Shown here piece after piece: positions 8,216-15,160 of a DNA stretch of 36,562 nt. Numbering within the stretch: the stretch's first letter is position 1; every line of letters begins with the position of its first letter. The stretch is taken from positions 1 through 36,562 of the forward strand of contig VGBO01000022.1 in NCBI GenBank assembly GCA_016870475.1. Reading direction: 5' to 3'. The notes under the pieces were generated by a model. It was not told the origin of the DNA. It ran no database searches and was given only the letters and a program-made list of their open reading frames with translations. The DNA is from Actinomycetota bacterium. GTDB lineage: Bacteria > Actinomycetota > Acidimicrobiia > Acidimicrobiales > CAIXPF01. The position numbers were made by a program, and so were the translations under genes.

Positions 8216-8543
8216 ACTCCATGGTGGGGGCGACGAACTCCATGTCCTCCATGCAGTGCCGGGGCGGGGCCGGTTGTTCGTCGTTCGCGACGGTCATGCG
8301 CACCTCGGTGCCGCACAGCACGCAACGGAACTGCATGCGGACCCGGCGGAGCTCACCCGGCGGCGGCGGTTCGGGGACCGGCCGGGCGAAGCTCCCGATG
8401 ACGCCGAGGCCGACCCGCAGCAGCAGGTAGGCCGCGAGCATCGCGGCGACGGTCGGGACCCACGGCATGTCGCCGAGGAACACGAGGGCGGCTCCGAGGA
8501 GCACGAGGCCCACCTGCAGCACCCGGCCCCGTCGGCGTTCCAT
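8214..8543 (-). CDS. Small membrane protein with C-terminal zinc-ribbon-like motif
   Basis: 109 aa. Basic start MERRRGR, two hydrophobic helices at about 8-25 and 28-50, a Pro-rich hinge, then CVLCGTEVRM at about 74-83 and PRHCMEDMEFVAP near the end. The C-x-x-C and H-C residues look like a small zinc site facing the cytoplasm. Similar actinobacterial proteins of unknown function share the C-terminal HCMEDM segment (recollection, not searched). It has its own leaderless -10 box TAGCCT (8555-8550, 6 nt before the ATG) squeezed between its start and the stop of the upstream hydroxylase gene, so it is probably not dependent on that gene's transcript. Confidence 0.8.
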   Translation of the reverse strand: MERRRGRVLQVGLVLLGAALVFLGDMPWVPTVAAMLAAYLLLRVGLGVIGSFARPVPEPPPPGELRRVRMQFRCVLCGTEVRMTVANDEQPAPPRHCMEDMEFVAPTME

Positions 8544-8556
8544 GCGGTGAGGCTAT

Positions 8557-10842
8557 TCAGCCGCGGGCGGTTGTGTTGATCGCCTCCCACACCCGCTGGG
8601 GGGTGCAGGGCATGTCGATGTGGGTGACGCCGAGGTGCGAGACGGCGTCGACGACGGCGTTCTGCACCGCCGGGGTGGCGCCGATCGTGCCCGATTCACC
8701 GATGCCCTTCGCGCCGAGCGGGTTCACGAACGTCGGCGTCTCCATCGGGATCCGCTCGAAGCTCGGGACCTCCATCGTCGACACGACGGTGTAGTCGGCG
8801 AAGTTCGCGGTCAGCGGGTTGCCGTCGTCGTCGTAACGGAACTCCTCGAGCAGCGCCTGTGCGGCACCCTGCGCGAGCCCGCCGTGCACCTGACCGTCGA
8901 CGAGGTCGGGGTTGAGGATCACGCCGGCGTCGTCGACGGCGATGTGGCGGGCGATGCGAGCGTGACCGGTCTCGACGTCGACCTCGACGACGCAGACGTG
9001 GGCGCCGAAGGGGAACGTCGCTCCTTCGGCCTTGAAGTCGGCGAGCCCGACGAGGTGGTCGTCCCCAGCGTCAACGGCGACCTCGTCCCAGCCGATCGAG
9101 ACGGCGGGCGTGCCGGCGACGTGGAACCGACCGCCGGCCGCGTCGAGCACGATGTCCTCGACGTCGGCCTCGAGGCGCTGGGCGGCGACGGATCGGGCGA
9201 GCTCGACGAGCTTGGCGGCGGCGTCATCGACGGCGGTGCCGGCGATCTGGAGCGAGCGCGAGCCGCCGGTGAACCCGCCGGCGGGGACGAGATCGGTGTC
9301 GCCGTGGAAGATCTCGATGCGGTCCATCGGGATCCCGGTGCGGGCCGAAGCGAGCATCGCCCACGACGTGTGGTGCCCCTGCCCGTAGGGCGACGACCCG
9401 GTCTTGACGAGCAGCGTCCCGTCGGGGCGGAGCTCGGCGGCGCCGTATTCAGCCCCGCCGCCGTACGCGGTGATCTCGACGTAGACGGACAGGCCGATGC
9501 CGAGCTGCAGGCGGTCGCCAGCGGCCCGGCGGCGGGCCTGCTCGGCGCGCAGGTCGGCGTAGCCGGCCGAGTCGAGTGCCGTCTCGAGCGCACCGACGTA
9601 GTCACCGGTGTCGTACGCGGTGCCGATGGCGGTGGTGTACGCCTCGGTGAACTTCGGGATCAGGTTGACCCGCCGCACCTCGGCGGGGTCCATGCCGATC
9701 TCGGTGGCGTACCGGTCGATGGCCCGTTCGACGCACGCGGTGGCTTCGGGTCGGCCGGCTCCGCGGTAGGACACGACGGGCGTGGTGTTGGTGACCACGG
9801 ACCGGGAGTCGAAGGAGACCTCGGGGAACGCATAGCAGCCGGGGAGCATGGTCCGGGTCATCGACGGCAGCAGCGTCCCCATCGCCGGGTACGCACCGGA
9901 GTCCTGGACGACGTCGAGGTGGTAGCCGAGGATCGTGCCGTCGCGTCGCCCGCCGATGGTGACGGTCTGGACCTGTGCCCGGCCGTGTCCGAGGCCGACC
10001 ATGTTCTGGCTGCGGGTCTCTGCCCATCGCACCGGACGGCCGATCGTCCTAGAGAAGTGGGCGAGCATGATCTCTTCGCCGTACTGCCCGCCCTTGGCGC
10101 CGAAGCTGCCGCCGACGTCCTTCGAGATGACCCGCACCTGGGCCCGGTCGAGCCCGTAGGCCTTGGCGATGCCGTCGCGCACGGGGTGGGCGCCCTGCGA
10201 GCTCGTCCACTGCACGATCCGGTCACCGGTCCAGTCGGCGATAGCGACCCGGGCCTCGATGGGTGCGGGGGCGACGCGCTGGTTGGTGAGTTCGAAGGTG
10301 ACGACGACCTCGCAGTCGGCGAAGTCGACGCGGTTCTTGGTGGCGAGCGTGAACGCGATGTTCGTGTCGAGCGCCGAGTGGGCGAAGGGGCCGTCACCGC
10401 CGGCGGCAGCCTTCGGGTCGACGATCGGGTCGAGCGGTTCGTAGTCGACGACGACGGCTTCGGCGGCGTCGGTGGCGAGGTAGAGGTCCGTGGCGACGAT
10501 CGCCGCGACCGGTTCGCCGACGTAGCGCACCTCGTCGACGGCGAGGTACGGCCGCTTCATGCCCTCGTGGAAGCGGGGGTGGGCGGCCGGCTGCCATTCG
10601 AGGGGGAGGTCGGCCGCAGTGAACACGGCGAGCACGCCCGGTGCGCGGCGCGCGTCCTCGACGTCGAGCGCGGTGATGCGGGCGTGGGCGATGGGGGAGG
10701 TGACGTAGACGACGTGGGCGGCGTCCGCCGGGGCGATGTCGTCGACGTATGCGGCGCGGCCGGTGATGAGCGCCGGATCCTCTCGGCGAAGGACTCGGGT
10801 GCCGAGGATGCTGCCGCGGAGATCGGTGGCGGGCGTGGTCAC
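8557..10842 (-). CDS. Molybdenum hydroxylase large subunit, CO-dehydrogenase form II / xanthine dehydrogenase family
   Basis: 761 aa. Two halves typical of the family: an aldehyde oxidase/xanthine dehydrogenase a/b hammerhead domain (about 15-130) and the molybdopterin-binding domain (about 140-750). Motifs include GGSFGAKGGQYGEE, VSYRGAGRPEA near residue 360 (active-site loop of the form II type, AYRGAGR in most members, lacking the Cys of true CO dehydrogenase), YGQGHHTSWA, and GIGESGTIGATP near 716 with the conserved catalytic Glu. It would hydroxylate or oxidise a small heterocycle or aldehyde in the cytoplasm; the substrate is unknown. No medium (FAD) or small (2Fe-2S) subunit gene is adjacent, which is odd. 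The GTG start follows GGGGGAA at a suitable distance. Confidence 0.92.
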   Translation of the reverse strand: MTTPATDLRGSILGTRVLRREDPALITGRAAYVDDIAPADAAHVVYVTSPIAHARITALDVEDARRAPGVLAVFTAADLPLEWQPAAHPRFHEGMKRPYLAVDEVRYVGEPVAAIVATDLYLATDAAEAVVVDYEPLDPIVDPKAAAGGDGPFAHSALDTNIAFTLATKNRVDFADCEVVVTFELTNQRVAPAPIEARVAIADWTGDRIVQWTSSQGAHPVRDGIAKAYGLDRAQVRVISKDVGGSFGAKGGQYGEEIMLAHFSRTIGRPVRWAETRSQNMVGLGHGRAQVQTVTIGGRRDGTILGYHLDVVQDSGAYPAMGTLLPSMTRTMLPGCYAFPEVSFDSRSVVTNTTPVVSYRGAGRPEATACVERAIDRYATEIGMDPAEVRRVNLIPKFTEAYTTAIGTAYDTGDYVGALETALDSAGYADLRAEQARRRAAGDRLQLGIGLSVYVEITAYGGGAEYGAAELRPDGTLLVKTGSSPYGQGHHTSWAMLASARTGIPMDRIEIFHGDTDLVPAGGFTGGSRSLQIAGTAVDDAAAKLVELARSVAAQRLEADVEDIVLDAAGGRFHVAGTPAVSIGWDEVAVDAGDDHLVGLADFKAEGATFPFGAHVCVVEVDVETGHARIARHIAVDDAGVILNPDLVDGQVHGGLAQGAAQALLEEFRYDDDGNPLTANFADYTVVSTMEVPSFERIPMETPTFVNPLGAKGIGESGTIGATPAVQNAVVDAVSHLGVTHIDMPCTPQRVWEAINTTARG

Positions 10843-11025
10843 GTGGGTTCCCCCGGGTTTCGTGTGGCGGTGCGCCGACGTCGGGCGACGCCGCGCGGCG
10901 AGCGAACCCTAGTGGGCGTGCTCCGTGCGTTGACAGAGCGTCGGCGTGCCGAATACGGTACGTCCACCGCTTGGGCTGTGGCACGTGTCACACTCTCGCG
11001 GCGAAGACCGAGGGGGGGCCGATCC
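10843..11025. promoter_or_regulatory. Divergent intergenic region: livG promoter and palindromic operator candidate
   Basis: For livG: TTGACA at 10930-10935, an 18-nt spacer, then TACGGT at 10954-10959, the only textbook sigma-70 -35 I found in the window. Transcription would start near 10966, giving a roughly 60-nt leader. Within that leader GTGGCACGTGTCAC (10978-10991) is a 14-bp palindrome with one mismatched pair around CACGTG. An AGGGGGG Shine-Dalgarno (11011-11017) precedes the GTG at 11026. Confidence 0.6.
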
Positions 11026-11829
11026 GTGTCCCTTCCGACTTACGACGAGGGGGTTCTCGGCGACGTGGCACTTCTCGAGGTGCGCGACATCACCGTCAGG
11101 TTCGGCGGAATTGTCGCGCTCGACGGACTGACCTTCGACATCGACGAAGGGCAGATCTGCGGCCTCATCGGTCCGAACGGGGCCGGCAAGACGACGATGT
11201 TCAACGTCGTCAGCCGGATCTACGACCCGACCGAGGGCTCCATGACCTACGACGGTCAAGATCTGCTCACTCTCCCGGCGCACGGCATGGCGCCGAACGG
11301 CATCTACCGGACCTTCCAGAACCTTGCGCTCTGGCCGGGGATGACGGTGCTGGAGAACGTCATGGTCGGCGACCACGCCAAGACGAAGGAGGGGTTCATC
11401 ACCTCGGCACTTCGGCTCGGTATCGGCAAGACGGAGAAAGATCTGCGCGAGCGGGCGTACGAAGCACTGGAGGAGCTCGATCTCCACCGGTACGCGTTTC
11501 ACCCCTGCGCCGGTCTGCCGTTCGGCACGCTGAAGCGGATCGAGATCGCCCGGGCGATGATCGGTAACCCGCGTCTGCTGATGCTCGACGAGCCCGCCTC
11601 CGGTCTGACCCACTCCGAGGTCGATGAGCTCGCCGAGACGGTGCGCACGCTCCGCGATCGGCACAACCTCACCGTGCTGCTCGTCGAGCACCACATGAGG
11701 ATGGTGATGGCGATCTCCGAACACATCGTCGTGTTGAACTTCGGCCGCAAGATCGCCGACGGTGGAGCCGACGCCGTGAGGAACGATCCTGCGGTCATCG
11801 AGGCCTACCTGGGAGGTTCGTCGGCATGA
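11026..11829 (+). CDS. livG: Branched-chain amino-acid-type ABC transporter ATPase LivG
   Basis: 267 aa from GTG 11026. Walker A GPNGAGKTT, Q-loop segment GIYRTFQNLALWPGMTV, the LivG-type signature LPFGTLKRIEIARAM, Walker B LLMLDEP and H-loop LLVEHHMRMVM are all present, followed by the LivG C-terminal helix ending in EAYLGG. It hydrolyses ATP on the cytoplasmic face to drive uptake. The start is chosen for the AGGGGGG 8 nt upstream; GTG 11065 (MALLEVRDI) would match most homologues and cannot be excluded. Its stop overlaps livF (ATGA). First gene of the livGFHM unit. Confidence 0.95.
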   Translation: MSLPTYDEGVLGDVALLEVRDITVRFGGIVALDGLTFDIDEGQICGLIGPNGAGKTTMFNVVSRIYDPTEGSMTYDGQDLLTLPAHGMAPNGIYRTFQNLALWPGMTVLENVMVGDHAKTKEGFITSALRLGIGKTEKDLRERAYEALEELDLHRYAFHPCAGLPFGTLKRIEIARAMIGNPRLLMLDEPASGLTHSEVDELAETVRTLRDRHNLTVLLVEHHMRMVMAISEHIVVLNFGRKIADGGADAVRNDPAVIEAYLGGSSA

Positions 11830-12539
11830 GTGAGCTGATGCTGAAGGTCACCGGCGTCGACGCCCGGTACGGCCAGGTCCAGGTCCTGCGGAACATCGAC
11901 TTCGAGGTCGCCAAGGGCGAGGTGGTCGTCATCCTCGGTGCGAACGGCGCCGGAAAGACGACCACCCTTCGGGCGGTCTGCTCGATGGTCGAGACCGGCG
12001 GGTCCATCCTGCTCGAGGGCGACGAGATCCGTGGTCGTGACACGGCTGAGATCGTCCGGCGCGGTGTGGCGCACGTCCCCCAGGGTCGTGGCACCTTCCC
12101 CGAGTTGTCCGTCATGGACAATCTCAAGGTCGGCGCCTACGTCCGCAAGGACAACGAGGTGCAGGCCGACATCGACAAGTGGATGGAGATCTTCCCGCGG
12201 CTCGGCGAGCGTCGTACGCAGGCAGCCGGGTCGCTCTCCGGCGGCGAGCAGCAGATGCTCGCTGTCGCCCGGGCGATGATGTCGAGGCCCAGGATGCTGC
12301 TGCTCGACGAGCCGTCGCTCGGTCTCGCCCCGCTGATCATCGAGGACCTGTTCCGCAGGTTCAGCGACATCAACCGTGAGACGGGCACCACGATGCTCGT
12401 CGTCGAACAGAACGCGAACCTGGCTCTCGAGATCGCGTCACGGGGCTACGTCCTCGAGGCCGGGAGCATCGTGCTCTCCGGCACGTCGGAGGACCTTCGT
12501 ACCAATGAAGCTGTCCGAGAAGCGTATCTGGGGGCGTGA
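11826..12539 (+). CDS. livF: Branched-chain amino-acid-type ABC transporter ATPase LivF
   Basis: 237 aa, the standard LivF length. Walker A GANGAGKTT, signature LSGGEQQMLAVARAM, Walker B LLLDEPSLGLAP and H-loop LVVEQNANLAL are intact. It forms the ATPase heterodimer with LivG. The ATG overlaps the livG stop by four bases, and livH starts 7 nt after its TGA, so the genes are one operon. No other ATPase gene is present for the second permease pair downstream. Confidence 0.96.
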   Translation: MSELMLKVTGVDARYGQVQVLRNIDFEVAKGEVVVILGANGAGKTTTLRAVCSMVETGGSILLEGDEIRGRDTAEIVRRGVAHVPQGRGTFPELSVMDNLKVGAYVRKDNEVQADIDKWMEIFPRLGERRTQAAGSLSGGEQQMLAVARAMMSRPRMLLLDEPSLGLAPLIIEDLFRRFSDINRETGTTMLVVEQNANLALEIASRGYVLEAGSIVLSGTSEDLRTNEAVREAYLGA

Positions 12540-12546
12540 GCACAGA

Positions 12547-13587
12547 ATGACTGCCATAGCTACGAGTCCGAAGGCGAGCACCGTGAAGCGCATGTTCACG
12601 GGTTCGGGCCTTCTCGTCACCCTCGCGGTGGCGCTGACCCTGTTCCTGATCCCACAGATCCTGACCAACAGCTTCCCGCAGCTCTTCCTGCAGCGGCTGT
12701 TCGACAGCTTCACGAATGGCGCTGCCTACGCGGTGACCGCCATCTCGCTGGTGCTGATCTTCAAGGCGACGACGCTGATCAACTTCGCTCAGGCGAACAT
12801 CGGCATGTTCGGCGCCTACTTCGTGTTCCAGTTCGTGACCCACAACAACTGGCCGGTCGTTGCCGGGATCATCGTGGCGATGGTGCTGATGGCGCTCGGC
12901 TCAGCGGGTATCGAGCGGGTGCTCGTGCGTCCGTTTGACCCGAGCGACCACCTGCCGGTCGTGCTCATCACCTTCGGTCTCGCCTCGATCTTGGAAGCGG
13001 TCGCCGGTGGTGTGTGGGGTCTCGAGTTCCACGCCTTCCAGAGCCCGTTCCCCGCGAAGCCCGAGGACTTCATCAGCATCGCCGGGGCTCGTCTCCGGTA
13101 CGACACGATCGGCACGCTGGTCGTGATGTTCGTGATGACCGGCTTCCTGTTCGCCCTGCTGAACAAGACCAAGGTCGGGCTCTCCTTCCGGGCGGTGTCC
13201 TCCAACGTCGAGTCGGCACGGCTCGTCGGGGTCCGTACCGGTCGGACGCTGCAGTTCGGCTGGGCGCTCGCCGGTGCGCTCGGTGCACTCGGTGCGGCGC
13301 TCGTGGCGAACAAGACGCAGCTCGAGCCGGCGTTCATGGCCAAGCTCGTCATCTTCGCCTTCGCGGCGGCGGTGCTCGGCGGCCTCGACAGCATCGGCGG
13401 TTCGGTGATCGCGGCGTTCATCGTGGCGGCGATCCAGAGCCTTGTGACGGGCTTCGCCCAGAACTACGCGGCGCTCGGTTGGCTCAAGTCGAACTTCGCC
13501 CTGGTGCTCGCCTTCGTGGTGATCCTGGTGGTCCTTCTTGTCAAGCCCAACGGCTTCTACGGAACGAAGAGAATCGAACGAGTATGA
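12547..13587 (+). CDS. livH: ABC transporter permease LivH (copy 1)
   Basis: 346 aa. An N-terminal extension of about 60 residues containing a hydrophobic helix (LLVTLAVALTLFLIP) precedes the usual LivH start FLQRLFDSFTNGAAYAVTAI; INFAQANIGMFGAY follows. The remainder has about eight helices and the permease EAA-like cytoplasmic loop (KVGLSFRAVSSNVESARLVG), then GGLDSIGGSVIAAF. It forms the membrane channel with LivM. The ATG at 12547 is chosen as the first start after livF; longer in-frame sequence lies inside livF. The stop overlaps livM (ATGA). Confidence 0.94.
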   Translation: MTAIATSPKASTVKRMFTGSGLLVTLAVALTLFLIPQILTNSFPQLFLQRLFDSFTNGAAYAVTAISLVLIFKATTLINFAQANIGMFGAYFVFQFVTHNNWPVVAGIIVAMVLMALGSAGIERVLVRPFDPSDHLPVVLITFGLASILEAVAGGVWGLEFHAFQSPFPAKPEDFISIAGARLRYDTIGTLVVMFVMTGFLFALLNKTKVGLSFRAVSSNVESARLVGVRTGRTLQFGWALAGALGALGAALVANKTQLEPAFMAKLVIFAFAAAVLGGLDSIGGSVIAAFIVAAIQSLVTGFAQNYAALGWLKSNFALVLAFVVILVVLLVKPNGFYGTKRIERV

Positions 13588-14981
13588 CGGCGACGACGGT
13601 TCAGCAGGGGCAGGGTGGTCGTCCCACCCCGCTCACCTTCTATCAGGGCACGACCGGGCACCGGATCTACCAGGTGCTCGGCTGGGGTCTCCTCGTGGTC
13701 CCCATGGTCCTCTTCCCCTACGTGCTGCCCGGTTTCCGGGTCAGTCAGCTGGCCCAGGCGATCGGCTGGGGTGTCGCGATCCTGGGCATGAACCTGGTGA
13801 TCGGCTACTCGGGTCTCATCTCGCTCGGCCACATCGCCTTCACGGGTCTGGGTGCGTACCTCACGGCCACGCTCATCAACGAGTCCAATTGGGACATGTG
13901 GATGACGTTGCCCGTGGTGTTCGTCGCCTGCTTCGTCTTCGGTGCGCTGATCGGCCTGCCGGCGTTGAAGATCAAGGGGCTGTATCTGGCACTCGTCACC
14001 TTGGCGCTGGCGTACACCTTCCCCATCCTGACCAAGATCGAGGGTGGCGGTATCGACAAGCGGACCGGCGGTGACAACGGCCGGACGCTCTCGGAGGTCC
14101 TCGCTCCCCCTGGCTGGGCGCGGAGCCTTCTCGGCATCAACGGCAAGACGCCGCCGCAGCAGGAAGCGTTCTACAAGTACGTCTGCTTCGTCATCCTCGC
14201 CGTTGCCTGCTTCTGGATCGTCCGGAACCTGATGAAGTCGGAGCCGGGTCGGGCGATGCTCGCCATCCGCGACAACCAGATCGGTGCCGCAGTGAGCGGG
14301 GTCAACCTGAACCGCCACAAGGTGACCACGTTCGCGGTCAGTGCCGGTATCGCCGGGATCGGCGGCTCGATGATCGCCGTGGCGCTCAACTCGGTCGGTC
14401 CGACCAGCTTCGATTTCAACTACGCCATCCTCACTCTGATGGGTCTGGTGGTCGGTGGTGTGGCGACACAGCACGGGTGCTGGATCGGCGGCCTGGTGGT
14501 CGTGTTCCTGCAGGACTTCGCCCCTCGTGCCGTCGGACGCTTCGATGTCGACGTTGTGTACGCCCGTGCGTTGTTCGGTGTCGCCCTCGTGCTCATCGCC
14601 TTCTTCGCCCCTGGCGGCATCGTGTCGCTCGCCCTCAAGCTGAAGAAGAAGGTCGTCACCGTGCTCCCGGCGGTGCCGGATCCGAGCGGTGGGAAGGCGT
14701 GGGTGCCTGCGGGTGTCGGCCGTCAGGCCGGTGCGACGAAGGCGGCGACCCGCCTCGATACGCTGGCCGGTGCGGGTCTGGCGTTCGGGTTCGTGTCACT
14801 CCTGGTGCCGTTCTTCGTGAACCCGATGATCACGCTCGCGCCGGCGGCTGCGGCGGTCGGGCTCGGCGTGAGCCGAGAGTCCGGGTCGAGCCCAGGGCTT
14901 TCCCGTGGTGCGTCCGTGCTCGGCTTCTTCGGCATGGTGATCGGCATCGTCGCCGTGCTGGCGCGGATCTCGCCGCACTGA
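13584..14981 (+). CDS. livM: ABC transporter permease LivM (copy 1) with C-terminal membrane extension
   Basis: 465 aa, against about 320-360 for typical short LivM. Core: helices from about 30 to 350 with LVIGYSGLISLGHIAFTGLGAY, LPALKIKGLYLALVTLALAY and the ATPase-contact loop SEPGRAMLAIRDNQIGAAVSGV. After the usual end (near LALKLKKK) come about 110 extra residues: a Pro/Gly linker, LAGAGLAFGFVSLLVPFFV, a second hydrophobic stretch (ITLAPAAAAVGLGV), a Ser/Gly-rich patch and a final helix VLGFFGMVIGIVAVL. The extension looks like a small DUF4190-like helical module; its role is unknown. A strong hairpin follows the gene. Confidence 0.93.
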   Translation: MTATTVQQGQGGRPTPLTFYQGTTGHRIYQVLGWGLLVVPMVLFPYVLPGFRVSQLAQAIGWGVAILGMNLVIGYSGLISLGHIAFTGLGAYLTATLINESNWDMWMTLPVVFVACFVFGALIGLPALKIKGLYLALVTLALAYTFPILTKIEGGGIDKRTGGDNGRTLSEVLAPPGWARSLLGINGKTPPQQEAFYKYVCFVILAVACFWIVRNLMKSEPGRAMLAIRDNQIGAAVSGVNLNRHKVTTFAVSAGIAGIGGSMIAVALNSVGPTSFDFNYAILTLMGLVVGGVATQHGCWIGGLVVVFLQDFAPRAVGRFDVDVVYARALFGVALVLIAFFAPGGIVSLALKLKKKVVTVLPAVPDPSGGKAWVPAGVGRQAGATKAATRLDTLAGAGLAFGFVSLLVPFFVNPMITLAPAAAAVGLGVSRESGSSPGLSRGASVLGFFGMVIGIVAVLARISPH

Positions 14982-14992
14982 TTCGTCCAGTC

Positions 14993-15030
14993 GAGGTCCC
15001 GGTCGCGGCGAACGCTGCGGCCGGGACCTC
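14993..15030 (+). terminator. Strong hairpin terminator after livM
   Basis: GAGGTCCCGG (14993-15002) pairs perfectly with CCGGGACCTC (15021-15030), and the stem continues inward for seven more pairs (two G·U) to a GAAC loop: about 17 bp in 38 nt. There is no U-tract, as is common for actinobacterial terminators. It separates livGFHM from the receptor gene. Confidence 0.75.
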
Positions 15031-15060
15031 GTCGCGTCCGAGGCGTGTCGTCGCTCCGAC

Positions 15061-15160
15061 GTCACGCGTTCGTCACACACCTGCTACATTGGCCGGAGTG
15101 ACGTACGTCACGATCAAGTGGCACGTGATCAGCGTGCACAGAGCACAAGGGGAAGACTGC
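15061..15160 (+). promoter_or_regulatory. Receptor-gene promoter with two palindromic operator candidates
   Basis: TACATT at 15085-15090 is the likely -10. Two GTCAC half-sites 11 bp apart (15061-15065, 15072-15076) lie upstream. GTGACGTACGTCAC (15098-15111) is a perfect 14-bp palindrome just after the predicted start site. GATCAAGTGGCACGTGATC (15112-15130) is a 19-bp palindrome with one mismatched pair and includes the 10-mer GTGGCACGTG also found before livG. AAGGGGA (15147-15153) is the Shine-Dalgarno, 7 nt before the GTG. Confidence 0.6.

Noticed and set aside
8620-11025. Very long plus-strand reading upstream of and in frame with livG
   Set aside because: It is antisense to the molybdenum hydroxylase gene and is rich in Val, Asp and Gly in a way typical of high-GC shadow frames; only the part from 11026 is real.
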